From contig NZ_JBEFNA010000021.1 in assembly GCF_040199715.1 (NCBI RefSeq), forward strand, positions 1 through 38,206: a stretch of DNA of 38,206 bases. Reading direction: 5' to 3'. Numbering within the stretch: the stretch's first letter is position 1; the number at the start of each line of letters is the position of its first letter. The DNA comes from Fusobacterium sp. SYSU M8D902. GTDB lineage: Bacteria; Fusobacteriota; Fusobacteriia; Fusobacteriales; Fusobacteriaceae. The notes below the pieces were generated by a model. The model was not told the DNA's origin and searched no databases. It worked only from the letters and a program-made list of their open reading frames with translations. A program made the position numbers and the translations under genes. Below are positions 22,691-31,121 of the stretch, piece after piece.

Positions 22691-24541
22691 TTATTCAGTT
22701 ATAGTTTTTTTTAACATTCCCAATAATAAAGCCGTAACAACTGATCCTGCTATTACTGCCACTAGATACATCATTGGATTCGTCATCACTGGAAGTACAA
22801 ATAATCCTCCATGTGGTGCTGGTAATTGCACCTTAAATAACATTGATAATCCACCTGCTAATCCTGCTCCTATTACACACGCTGGAATAACTCTCATTGG
22901 ATCTGCTGCTGCAAATGGGATTGCACCCTCTGTTATAAATGAAGCTCCCATTATATAACAAGTTTTTCCTGCCTCTCTCTCATCTTTAGTAAATCTATTT
23001 TTATATATAGTTGTTGCTAAAGCTATTCCTAAAGGAGGAACCATTCCACCAGCCATTACTGCTGCGTGAGGATAATAATTTCCAGCTGCTATCATTGCAA
23101 TACCAAATGTAAAACTTGCTTTATTGATAGGTCCACCCATATCAATAGCCATCATCCCTGCAACAATAACTCCAAGTAAGACTAAGTTTCCTGTACCAAG
23201 TCCACCTAAGAAAGATGTCATTCCATTATTAAGAAATACTACAGGAGTTAAAATAACTTTATACATCAATACTCCTGTTATTAAGATTCCAAATACTGGA
23301 TAGAATAAAACAGGTTTTAATCCTTCTAAACTTTCAGGTAAAACTCTCAGTACTTTTTTTAATAAAAGAACTATATATCCACCTAAAAATCCACCAATTA
23401 ATGCACCTAAAAATCCAGCTCCATTATTTGCTGAAATAAGTCCAGCTACCATTGCTGGTGCAAATCCAGGTCTATCTGCTATACTCATTCCTATAAATCC
23501 AGCCATTACTGGTACCATTAGGAAAAAGGCATTTTTGCCACCAATATCACTTAATAATTTTGCTATTGGACTAAAACTTGGATCTGCTGGATCTGCTGCT
23601 TTTATTCCAAACATAAATGAAAGTGCTATCAATATTCCTCCACCTACAACAAAAGGCAACATATTTGAAACACCAGACATTAAATGCTTGTAAAATCCTT
23701 TTTTCTCTCCAGAACTACCTGCTGTTTTTCCAGATTGAGCTTTATATATCTTTGCTTTTTGTTCAACTGCATTTTTTATAAGCTTTTCAGGATTTTTTAT
23801 TCCCTCTACAACTGGAACAATCTCAACATGTTTCCCATGAAATCTATCCATTTCAACATTTTTATCTGCTGCTACTATTATTCCTTTAGCATTTTTTATC
23901 TCTTCATCAGTTAATCTGTTTTTTACCCCAGTAGAACCATTTGTTTCTACTTTAATAGTTATTCCCATCTCTTTAGCTTTTTTCATAAGGGTATCTGCTG
24001 CCATATATGTATGGGCTATTCCTGTTGGACAAGCTGTAACTGCCAAAACTGTAAAATTTTGATTGTTATCCTCTTTCTCTTCTTCTTTAACCTTTCCCTC
24101 GTCTAATAATAAATTTAAAATCTCATCTTTTGTTTCTGCCTTAAGTAAATTTTCTCTTAAATTATCATCCAATAATAGAGTTGTAAGTTTTGATAGTACT
24201 TCTATATGTGAATCTGTTGCATCAGCTGGAGCAGCTATCATAAAAAATAATTTTGAAGGTTCTCCATCAAGAGAATCATAATCAACACCTTCTAAAGATC
24301 TTCCAAAGGCGATACTTGGAATTTTCACTGCTTTTGTCTTAGCATGAGGAATAGCTATCCCCTCTTCTAGTCCAGTAGAGCTTTGAGATTCTCTTTTTAA
24401 AATCTCTTTTTTATACTCTTCTCTGTCATTTAATCTACCATTATCCATCAACATACCTATCATTTCATCTATGACTTCTTCTTTTGTTTTTCCTTTAAGA
24501 TTTAAATTCATACAATTTTTAATAAGCATATCTTTTAACAT
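22691..24541 (-). CDS. fruA: Fructose PTS enzyme IIABC
   Basis: A 616-residue fructose-specific phosphotransferase permease with domain order A-B-C. EIIA (about 1-150) has the phospho-His66 in GIAIPHAKTK; EIIB (about 163-262) starts LAVTACPTGIAHTYMAAD with phospho-Cys171; EIIC (about 285-616) is the membrane channel with many glycine-rich helices and DMGGPINKASFTFG. It imports fructose as fructose-1-phosphate using phosphate from HPr. It is the last gene of the operon, 9 nt after fruK. An identical A-B-C order is common in Firmicutes and Fusobacteria. Confidence 0.96.
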   Translation of the reverse strand: MLKDMLIKNCMNLNLKGKTKEEVIDEMIGMLMDNGRLNDREEYKKEILKRESQSSTGLEEGIAIPHAKTKAVKIPSIAFGRSLEGVDYDSLDGEPSKLFFMIAAPADATDSHIEVLSKLTTLLLDDNLRENLLKAETKDEILNLLLDEGKVKEEEKEDNNQNFTVLAVTACPTGIAHTYMAADTLMKKAKEMGITIKVETNGSTGVKNRLTDEEIKNAKGIIVAADKNVEMDRFHGKHVEIVPVVEGIKNPEKLIKNAVEQKAKIYKAQSGKTAGSSGEKKGFYKHLMSGVSNMLPFVVGGGILIALSFMFGIKAADPADPSFSPIAKLLSDIGGKNAFFLMVPVMAGFIGMSIADRPGFAPAMVAGLISANNGAGFLGALIGGFLGGYIVLLLKKVLRVLPESLEGLKPVLFYPVFGILITGVLMYKVILTPVVFLNNGMTSFLGGLGTGNLVLLGVIVAGMMAIDMGGPINKASFTFGIAMIAAGNYYPHAAVMAGGMVPPLGIALATTIYKNRFTKDEREAGKTCYIMGASFITEGAIPFAAADPMRVIPACVIGAGLAGGLSMLFKVQLPAPHGGLFVLPVMTNPMMYLVAVIAGSVVTALLLGMLKKTITE

Positions 24542-24550
24542 TTTTACCTC

Positions 24551-25462
24551 CTAAATTTTTTTTATTTCTATTTCATTTAATAGTTTTTTCATACTTTCAA
24601 AATCTGTCAATCCTTGAGAGAAAGCTGTCGAACTTCCTGAAGCTATCCCATATCTATATGATTCTTCTATAGTTTTTCCTGTTGAAATTCCGTAAATTAT
24701 TCCAGCTACCATTGAATCTCCAGCTCCTACTGAGCTGATTAGTTTCCCATTGGGTACATTTCCTCTATATACCCCATCTTTTGTTATAAGGATAGATCCA
24801 TCTTTTCCCAAAGATACTAGAACATTTTCGCTTCCTAATTTCAATAATTTTTTCCCAGCCTCTATAATCTCTTCATCAGTTGTATATTTTTCTCCAAAAA
24901 AATCTTCTAATTCATGATTATTGGGTTTAACTAAAAATACTCCTTCCTTTAAAACCTTTTTTAAAGTTTCTCCTCTAGTATCTAAGATAATTTTTACTCC
25001 TTGAGGTAGTTCAGAAATTATTTGCTCATATATATTTTGAGGAAGAGAACTTGGTATACTTCCAGATAATACCAACATATCTCCAGATTTTATATCTTTT
25101 ATCTTATTTAAAAATTCTTTGTACTTCTCACTGCTTATATTTGGAGATTTTCCAGCTATCTCACTTTCATTTGACAAAGTTTTTATTTTTAAATTTATTC
25201 TTGTCATATCTTCTATATTTACAAAATTTTCTTGAATTCCTTCAGATTTTAGATTATTTTTTATATAATCCCCTGTAAATCCTCCTACAAATCCTAAGTT
25301 TATACTCTCTTCTCCAAAATTTTTAAGAACCTTGGATACATTTATACCCTTTCCTCCTGATAGTGTATAGGCAGATTTAGCTTGGTTTAATCCTCCCTCT
25401 TGAAAATCTTCAAGTCCTATATAATAATCAACAGCTGGATTTAAAGTTACTGTATAAATCAT
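24551..25462 (-). CDS. fruK: 1-phosphofructokinase
   Basis: A 303-residue PfkB-family sugar kinase converting fructose-1-phosphate to fructose-1,6-bisphosphate. N-terminal TLNPAVDYYIGLEDF, the substrate-binding GGKGINVSKVLKNFG, and the C-terminal anion hole and catalytic base SVGAGDSMVAGIIYG are all seen. The ATG overlaps the fruR stop by four bases (ATGA). Tagatose-6-phosphate kinase (LacC) is similar, but the fruA neighbour settles the assignment. Confidence 0.95.
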   Translation of the reverse strand: MIYTVTLNPAVDYYIGLEDFQEGGLNQAKSAYTLSGGKGINVSKVLKNFGEESINLGFVGGFTGDYIKNNLKSEGIQENFVNIEDMTRINLKIKTLSNESEIAGKSPNISSEKYKEFLNKIKDIKSGDMLVLSGSIPSSLPQNIYEQIISELPQGVKIILDTRGETLKKVLKEGVFLVKPNNHELEDFFGEKYTTDEEIIEAGKKLLKLGSENVLVSLGKDGSILITKDGVYRGNVPNGKLISSVGAGDSMVAGIIYGISTGKTIEESYRYGIASGSSTAFSQGLTDFESMKKLLNEIEIKKI

Positions 25463-26178
25463 TTTTCTCCTCCTATATCTTCTGGTATATCTTTATCAGA
25501 TATTATTTTTCCATCTTTTAATTCTGCAAACTTTATAAAACTTTTCTTAAAAAATTTAGTGTGATCACATAAGAAAAATTTTTCTTTCGCTCTTTTTATA
25601 GCCTCTACTTTTACAAGTGCTTCATCTGGATCTGGGGTAAAATATCCATCTTCACTTACTCCGTTAGCTCCTAAAAAAGCTATATCAAAATTAAAATTTT
25701 TAAGTGAATTAACAGCTATTCCACCAATCATAGCTCCTGTTTTTTCCTTCATTTTTCCACCCAAAAGATACACTTCACTATGTTTTAATTTTAATAACTC
25801 CTTTATATGATGAAAACTATTTGTTACTATCTTCAACTCTTTATAATTATTTAAGTATTTTATTAAGGTTCCAGTTGTACTTCCAGCATCAATATATATC
25901 ATCTGCCCATCTTCTATATACTCTATTACTTTTTTTGCTATAATATCCTTTTCTTCAATATTGATCAGTTTTTTATAACCAATATCCTCTTCCTTTGTTT
26001 CTACTAAAACTGCTCCCCCATGAATTCTTCTTATTTTTTTCTTATTTTCTAAAAAATTTAGATCTCTTCTTGCAGTTGCTTCAGATATCTTTAATTCTTC
26101 AACAATCTCTTGTAATTTTATATTTTTTCTTTTCTTTATTAACTCTAATATAAGGTTATATCTCTCTACGCTTAACAT
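25459..26178 (-). CDS. fruR: DeoR-family repressor of the fructose operon
   Basis: A 239-residue DeoR-type regulator. Helix-turn-helix at residues about 6-55 (RYNLILELIKKRKNIKLQEIVEELKISEATARRDLNFLE; IRRIHGGAV follows, the family signature) and a C-terminal sugar-phosphate sensor with IYIDAGSTTGTLIKYL and FLGANGV. The likely effector is fructose-1-phosphate, the product of FruA. First gene of fruR-fruK-fruA, with GAGGTGAT before the ATG. The four-fold repeat 55-92 bp upstream is its probable binding site. Confidence 0.94.
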   Translation of the reverse strand: MLSVERYNLILELIKKRKNIKLQEIVEELKISEATARRDLNFLENKKKIRRIHGGAVLVETKEEDIGYKKLINIEEKDIIAKKVIEYIEDGQMIYIDAGSTTGTLIKYLNNYKELKIVTNSFHHIKELLKLKHSEVYLLGGKMKEKTGAMIGGIAVNSLKNFNFDIAFLGANGVSEDGYFTPDPDEALVKVEAIKRAKEKFFLCDHTKFFKKSFIKFAELKDGKIISDKDIPEDIGGEK

Positions 26179-26208
26179 CTTATCACCTCAAGACAATATT
26201 ATCACATT

Positions 26209-26270
26209 TTTATAATAAAAACAATATTTTTCTTTCAAATTCTTTTAATTTCTTTCAAATTCTTTCAAGT
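26209..26270 (-). promoter_or_regulatory. fru promoter and four-fold 10-bp FruR operator
   Basis: Four consecutive decamers, TCTTTCAAAT, TCTTTTAATT, TCTTTCAAAT and TCTTTCAAGT, occupy 26231-26270 in exact 10-bp register. On the minus strand the last copy contains TTGAAA (26233-26238), 18 bp from TATAAA (26209-26214), so the operator overlaps the -35. Tandem TTTC-type repeats on one DNA face are typical for DeoR-family tetramers. Regulator assignment is by proximity. Confidence 0.7.
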
Positions 26271-26297
26271 AAAATATAAAGTTCATTCTCTATAATA

Positions 26298-26331
26298 AAA
26301 AATAGAGTAACTTTTAAAGCTACTCCATTTT
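26298..26331 (-). terminator. Terminator after the fluoride-linked antiporter gene
   Basis: On the minus strand AAAAATGGAGTAGCTTT pairs with AAAGTTACTCTATTTTT (two mismatched or wobble positions), followed by a T-run; it begins directly after the stop codon. The plus strand also ends in a T-run. Confidence 0.88.
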
Positions 26332-27534
26332 TTAATCTCTATTTATCAATCTATCATAAGTCAAGTTTATTCCAATAGCTCCTAAAGGGGCAGTTATTAA
26401 CACACTTAAGATCGCTATTGCCTGCATAATCTCTCCACCTATCACTCCCATTTGAAGAGGAATTCCAGCTTTAGCTGACTGAACAGTTGCCTTTGGAAGA
26501 TATGCTATTATACAAAATAATCTCTCTTTATAATCTAAATCTGTACCTATTAGAGATATCAATACTCCAATAGATCTAATTGTTAGAGAGAAAAATAATA
26601 TCACTACACCAATAAAGAAATATCCACCTATAAGTCTTGGATTTATTGCCATTCCTACAAAAGTAAAGAGATATATTTTTCCATATTTCCAAATATTATT
26701 CATACCTTGATGAATCTCTTTATACTTTTCTTTTTGATAATAACGTATAAAAAATCCTAAAGACATTATAGTCAAAAGAGAGTTATATAGATTAAAATGA
26801 AATCTATTTTCAATATATCTCAATCCTAAACAGATTAAAAACACTGTTGCTAATCTAATCTTTATATTTTTTATAAGTAAAAAACTTTTACTTCCAATAT
26901 ACCCTACACAAGCTCCCACTAAAAGGCTCACTATTATTGAGATAGGAAGGATTATTAACTGTAACTTCAGATTAAAATCTCCTCCATTTATTCCTTGAAA
27001 ATATATAGCTAAAAAAGAGGTAAATAGTGTTATAGCTATTGAATCATCTGCTGAAGCTCCTACCAATAGTAGTTGTGGAATAGATTTTTTCTGACCAACT
27101 TTCTTCTCAATTAGATTTACCATTGCTGGTATCAAGACTGCTGGACTTACTGCTGCTATTATAAAGCCTAAAATAGCCCCTTGAACAAAGGTAAAGTCTA
27201 AAAATATTGTAGCTAAATAAGCTATTGTAAATCCCTCTAAAGTAGCTGGAATAATACTTAAACAAACAGCTGGTCTTCCAATTTTTTTTATCTGATCAAC
27301 ACCTATTCCCAATCCACCTATAAAAAGAACTGTCACCAAAGCAATATCTTTTAAAATTGGTGATATTTTTAATGCTAAATCTGGTATCTTATCTAAACCA
27401 TATGGTCCTATTATAAGCCCTGCCACCATCATTCCTAACAATGAAGGTAATCTCAATTTTTCAAACAACTTACCAATAAAGTTTGAATAAAAAGCTAATA
27501 CTACTAAAAAAACTAATGTAATCAAATACTGCAT
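26332..27534 (-). CDS. CPA-family cation/proton antiporter under fluoride riboswitch control
   Basis: A protein of about 400 residues with roughly 12 hydrophobic helices, of the Na+/H+ exchanger (CPA) type: LPSLLGMMVAGLIIGPYG, AAVSPAVLIPAMV and LVGASADDSIAITLF (the paired Asp of the ion site) are family marks. I start it at ATG 27534, with AGGAGG eight bases upstream; a longer in-frame reading to 27630 runs through the riboswitch and is not protein. Antiporters of this kind are a known class of fluoride-riboswitch genes, thought to relieve fluoride or acid stress; the transported ion is unproven. It is a single-gene unit between its own promoter and terminator. Confidence 0.9.
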   Translation of the reverse strand: MQYLITLVFLVVLAFYSNFIGKLFEKLRLPSLLGMMVAGLIIGPYGLDKIPDLALKISPILKDIALVTVLFIGGLGIGVDQIKKIGRPAVCLSIIPATLEGFTIAYLATIFLDFTFVQGAILGFIIAAVSPAVLIPAMVNLIEKKVGQKKSIPQLLLVGASADDSIAITLFTSFLAIYFQGINGGDFNLKLQLIILPISIIVSLLVGACVGYIGSKSFLLIKNIKIRLATVFLICLGLRYIENRFHFNLYNSLLTIMSLGFFIRYYQKEKYKEIHQGMNNIWKYGKIYLFTFVGMAINPRLIGGYFFIGVVILFFSLTIRSIGVLISLIGTDLDYKERLFCIIAYLPKATVQSAKAGIPLQMGVIGGEIMQAIAILSVLITAPLGAIGINLTYDRLINRD

Positions 27535-27549
27535 ATGTAAACCTCCTAA

Positions 27550-27585
27550 AAATAAAAAGACTCCTACCCTTAAAGAGTAGGAGTC
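27550..27585 (-). terminator. Riboswitch expression-platform terminator
   Basis: GACTCCTAC and GTAGGAGTC (27559-27567 and 27577-27585) form a perfect 9-bp stem with loop, then TTTTTATTTTT on the minus strand. The 5' arm is the 3' end of the fluoride aptamer, so fluoride-bound aptamer and terminator are mutually exclusive: fluoride should switch the antiporter on. Confidence 0.93.
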
Positions 27586-27622
27586 ATTAGCTTTCGCACT
27601 TAAAGGCGAACTCCATCGCCTA
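27575..27622 (-). ncRNA. Fluoride riboswitch (crcB motif)
   Basis: The minus strand reads TAGGCGATGGAGTTCGCC, then a short hairpin arm with TTTAAGTGCGAAAGC, then TAATGACTCCTAC. These are the conserved blocks of the crcB aptamer (GGCGATGG-GTTCGCC, and the TGATGACTCCTAC-like 3' pseudoknot strand). The overlap with a terminator stem is the same arrangement as in the well-studied Bacillus cereus example. It lies between a consensus promoter and the antiporter ATG. Confidence 0.96.
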
Positions 27623-27638
27623 TTATTCAATATCTAAT

Positions 27639-27667
27639 ATTATAACATATTTTTTTTCTCTTGTAAA
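27639..27667 (-). promoter_or_regulatory. Promoter of the riboswitch-antiporter unit
   Basis: On the minus strand TTTACA (27662-27667), a 17-bp spacer and TATAAT (27639-27644) form a near-consensus sigma-70 promoter. Transcription would start just before the aptamer. The -35 lies within 10 bases of the upstream ABC gene's stop. Confidence 0.88.
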
Positions 27668-27675
27668 ATAAAGTT

Positions 27676-29409
27676 TTACAATTGGCTCATACTATGCAAT
27701 TTGTAATAGAAACCTTTGCTCTCTAATAACTCTTTGTGTGTTCCTCTCTCTTGTATTCCGTTATCTGTCAAAACAATTATCTCATCAGCTGCTTGAATTG
27801 TAGATAATCTATGAGCAACAACAATTGTAGTTCTTCCCTTACATAGTTCCTCTAATGACTTTTGAATAAGTCTTTCAGTAATATTATCCAATGCAGAAGT
27901 AGCCTCATCCAATATCAATATTGGTGGATTTTTTAAGAAAATTCTAGCTATTGCTATTCTCTGTTTCTGTCCTCCAGAGAGTTTTGTTCCTCTCTCTCCT
28001 ACATTTGTATCATACCCTTCTGGCATCTCCATAATTAAGTCATGTATATTAGCTTTTTTAGCTGCTTCTATTACCTCTTCATCAGTTGCATCAGTTTTTC
28101 CTATCAAGATATTCTCTTTAATAGTTCCTGTAAATAGGAATACATCTTGCTGAACTATTCCGATATTTCTTCTTAATGAATCTACCTTAACATCATATAT
28201 ACTCTTACCATCAATCTTTATATCTCCACTGTCAACATTATAAAATCTTGGTATTAAGTTACATAGAGTTGTCTTTCCTCCACCAGAAGGTCCTACTAAT
28301 GCTAACATTCTTCCTTGAGCAATATTTAAATTGATATTGTCAAGAACCTTTTTATTTTCGTGGCTAAAGCTTACATTTTCAAAAGTTATCTCTCCAGATA
28401 TATTCTCTAAATCTTTTGCATCCTTTCTATCTTTCTCTCTATCTACCTCTATGATCTCCATAAATCTTTTAAATCCACTCATACCATTTTGATACTGTTC
28501 TACAAAGGCTATCAATCTTTTTATAGGCTGAGTAAATATCTTGATATATAGTAAATAAGCTAGAAAATCTCCGATATTTATCTTACCATTATAAGTAAAA
28601 ATAGCTCCTACTATCAATACAGAGTAATCTAATAAATCTGTAAAAAATCCAACTCCAGCTGTGTATTCTGCCATTACCTTATATGAATATGACTTAGCTT
28701 GTACAAATTTTTGGTTTCCCTCTTCAAATCTTTCTTTCTCATCTTCATCAATTACAAAGGCTTTTGATACCCTTATTCCAGATATACTATTCTGCAATTT
28801 TGCATTGATATCCCCTGTTTCCACTCTTGTTTTCATAAATGATGCCAATAATTTTTTTCTCTTGTACATACTATACCATATTATTATTGGTAGTATACAA
28901 AATACTATCATAGTTAGAGCTACATTTATTTTTAGAAGCACTATAAATGAACCAACTATCATAAAGAAAGATATAAATAGATCCTCTGGTCCATGGTGGG
29001 CTAACTCTGATATATCCTGTAAATCATTTACAATTCTTGACATAATATTTCCAGTTTGATTGTTATCAAAATATTTTACTGGTAATTTTTGAAGATGTTC
29101 ATATACATCTCTTCTCATATCAGCTTGCATTCCAACACCAACTAGATGTCCCCAATATTGCATCCAATAAGCACATAACATCTTTATTAGATAGATGCCT
29201 AATAATACGACTCCAAATACAATTATAAATCTAAACTCTCTATTTGGAATAACAACATTTACAACATTTCTTGTTATCATAGGATATACTAAATCACACA
29301 ATGCTGAAACTGTTGCCACTAACAAATCCATAAAAAATAGTTTTTTATATGGTCTGTAATAAGAGATAAACTTACTCAACATTCCTTTTTCAATTTTAAT
29401 ACTATTCAC
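27676..29409 (-). CDS. ABC exporter, fused membrane and ATPase domains (MsbA-like)
   Basis: A 577-residue half-transporter that dimerises in the inner membrane. Residues about 1-310 form six helices (PYKKLFFMDLLVATVSAL at the start; YFDNNQTGNIMSRIVND is the coupling-helix region). The ATPase has Walker A GPSGGGKTTL, signature LSGGQKQRIAIAR, Walker B ILILDEATSALD and the H-loop VAHRLSTIQ. The family exports lipids, peptides or drugs; no substrate can be given. It follows era by 24 nt, as the last gene of the housekeeping run. Confidence 0.94.
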   Translation of the reverse strand: MNSIKIEKGMLSKFISYYRPYKKLFFMDLLVATVSALCDLVYPMITRNVVNVVIPNREFRFIIVFGVVLLGIYLIKMLCAYWMQYWGHLVGVGMQADMRRDVYEHLQKLPVKYFDNNQTGNIMSRIVNDLQDISELAHHGPEDLFISFFMIVGSFIVLLKINVALTMIVFCILPIIIWYSMYKRKKLLASFMKTRVETGDINAKLQNSISGIRVSKAFVIDEDEKERFEEGNQKFVQAKSYSYKVMAEYTAGVGFFTDLLDYSVLIVGAIFTYNGKINIGDFLAYLLYIKIFTQPIKRLIAFVEQYQNGMSGFKRFMEIIEVDREKDRKDAKDLENISGEITFENVSFSHENKKVLDNINLNIAQGRMLALVGPSGGGKTTLCNLIPRFYNVDSGDIKIDGKSIYDVKVDSLRRNIGIVQQDVFLFTGTIKENILIGKTDATDEEVIEAAKKANIHDLIMEMPEGYDTNVGERGTKLSGGQKQRIAIARIFLKNPPILILDEATSALDNITERLIQKSLEELCKGRTTIVVAHRLSTIQAADEIIVLTDNGIQERGTHKELLESKGFYYKLHSMSQL

Positions 29410-29433
29410 TAACTCTTTCTCCTCTCCTAGATA

Positions 29434-30327
29434 TTATTTTTCCTCTACATAACCCATCTCTTTCAAGAATGGTTTTTTCTTTCTCCAATCGTCCTTTACT
29501 TTTACCCAAAGTGTTAAGAAAATAGGCTCTCCAATTAACTCTTCTATCTCTTTTCTTGCCTCTTCTCCTATCTGTTTTAACATTTTTCCACCTTTACCTA
29601 TGATGATTCCCTTTTGAGAATCTCTCTCTACATAGATATTTATATCAAACTTATCTTTACCATTCTCTCTTCTCTCAACATTTAAAATCTCAATAGCCAC
29701 TGAGTGAGGTATCTCATCTCTCGTTCTCAATAGTATCTTCTCTCTTACAATCTCTGTTATTATCTTATATACAGAGATATCTGTATACATATCATCAGGA
29801 TAGTATTTTATCCCCTCTTCTAAGAATGGATCTATTTTCTCTAATAATTTAGGAAGTCCTATTGCATATTGACCTGATATCTCAACAACACCATCAAACT
29901 CTCCTAATTTCTCTTCAATCTCGATTCTTTTTGCCTTTAACTGTTCATCATTCAATTTATCTATCTTGTTAACTATAAGTATTCTTGGAGTTTTTCTAGC
30001 TTCTTTTACCTTCTCCATTACAAATTGATCCCCTGTACTTATCTCTTGAGATCCATCTAATACAAATAATATTACATCTACATCTTTTAACACTCTTATT
30101 GCAGAGTTAGTCATATACTCTCCCAATAGGTGTTTAGCCTTATGTATCCCTGGTGTATCAATAAAAATATATTGATTGTCATTAAAGTTTAAAATCCCTT
30201 TAATGTTATCTCTTGTCGTTCCAGCTTTATCGGAAACTATTGCTACTTTTTCTGATACAAGCTTATTGATCAGTGTAGATTTTCCAACATTTGGTCTTCC
30301 AACTACAGCTATAAATCCTGCTTTCAT
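29434..30327 (-). CDS. era: GTPase Era
   Basis: A 297-residue GTPase needed for 30S ribosome maturation. G1 GRPNVGKS (10-17), G3 DTPGIHKAKH, G4 NKID and a C-terminal KH domain (about 200-285, with GIIIGKGGKMLKQIGEEARKEIEEL) that binds the 3' end of 16S rRNA are all seen. Length is the standard ~300. Its ATG directly abuts the stop of the upstream Xer-like gene, so the two are cotranslated, and the ABC exporter follows 24 nt on. Confidence 0.98.
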   Translation of the reverse strand: MKAGFIAVVGRPNVGKSTLINKLVSEKVAIVSDKAGTTRDNIKGILNFNDNQYIFIDTPGIHKAKHLLGEYMTNSAIRVLKDVDVILFVLDGSQEISTGDQFVMEKVKEARKTPRILIVNKIDKLNDEQLKAKRIEIEEKLGEFDGVVEISGQYAIGLPKLLEKIDPFLEEGIKYYPDDMYTDISVYKIITEIVREKILLRTRDEIPHSVAIEILNVERRENGKDKFDINIYVERDSQKGIIIGKGGKMLKQIGEEARKEIEELIGEPIFLTLWVKVKDDWRKKKPFLKEMGYVEEK

Positions 30328-31119
30328 CTAATCATCTCCTATTCCTATTCTCATATACTGCTCTCTTATTCTATCTAAAAATGATAATCCCTCTTCATCT
30401 CTTGTCTTCTCTTCTACTATGATTTTCTTTATCATATTTGGGGATATATCTCTATCTAGCTCAGCTCTTTTTCCATAATTTATAAATCTCACACGAAAAC
30501 TCTCTCTAGTTAGTCCAGAAAAAATTTTATTATCGTTTGTATACATTTTTACTGAACTTTCCTCTGAAAATTTTTTCAAATCTTCAGCTAATTTTTCACT
30601 CACTCTTTCAGTAACAATCTTAGTTGATGAGTATAGATTTATCATTTTATACTCATATTTTTCTAAGTTCTCTCTATCTAAATTTAAAATATCTCCTATC
30701 TTAAGTCCTGTTTCATAGAGTAATCTAATTACCAAAGAGTCTCTTCTCTCCTCATAACTTTCATTACAAACATCTAATATTTTTTTTAACTCCCATTTTT
30801 CTAGAGCCTGTGTTGATCTCTTTACACGATTGGATAACTCTATCCCTTTTATAGGAGTTTCATCAATTATTTTTGCCTTTAATAGATATTTATAAAAGCT
30901 CTTCAAAGAACTGATCTTTCTATATACAGACATATCACTGTACTTCTTTTTTAACTCTTCAATATATTTAACTACATCAATAGTCTCTACATCTATCAGT
31001 TCTTTTCCAACTATAAATCCATCAAAATCCTCAATATCTTTTCTATATATAACCAAAGTTGAAGAATTTATCTTTCCATCAGCTTTTGTTTTTTGTAAAA
31101 ATTCCTCTATAAAATCCAT
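30328..31119 (-). CDS. Tyrosine-recombinase (XerC/D) paralogue lacking catalytic residues
   Basis: A 263-residue protein with the full Xer layout: N-terminal SAM-like core-binding domain (about 1-90: FLQKTKADGKINSSTLVIYRKDI, SLKSFYKYLL) and a catalytic-type domain. The key residues are changed: the first Arg of LLYETGLRxxE is Lys140 (ETGLKIGDIL), the box-II HxLRH is replaced by SPNMIKK (Asn228, Lys231), and the LGH motif is absent; only a Tyr (Y255, REQYMRI) remains. It is therefore unlikely to cut DNA. It is embedded between recN and era without gaps, a vertically stable housekeeping operon, not a mobile element. Function is unknown; an accessory DNA-binding role is possible. Confidence 0.82.
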   Translation of the reverse strand: MDFIEEFLQKTKADGKINSSTLVIYRKDIEDFDGFIVGKELIDVETIDVVKYIEELKKKYSDMSVYRKISSLKSFYKYLLKAKIIDETPIKGIELSNRVKRSTQALEKWELKKILDVCNESYEERRDSLVIRLLYETGLKIGDILNLDRENLEKYEYKMINLYSSTKIVTERVSEKLAEDLKKFSEESSVKMYTNDNKIFSGLTRESFRVRFINYGKRAELDRDISPNMIKKIIVEEKTRDEEGLSFLDRIREQYMRIGIGDD

Positions 31120-31121
31120 AA

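Noticed and set aside
27535-27630. N-terminal extension of the antiporter reading frame
   Set aside because: The extra 32 codons are the fluoride aptamer and terminator; a clear AGGAGG and ATG lie at 27534.
27661-27680. TTGTAAAA/TTTTACAA inverted repeat as terminator of the ABC gene
   Set aside because: The stem is pure A/T apart from one G-C pair and is not followed by a T-run on the minus strand; it coincides with the -35 box of the next unit.
30328-31119. Phage or integron integrase marking a mobile element
   Set aside because: Active-site residues are lost, there are no flanking repeats or tRNA, and it is tightly packed in a housekeeping operon.
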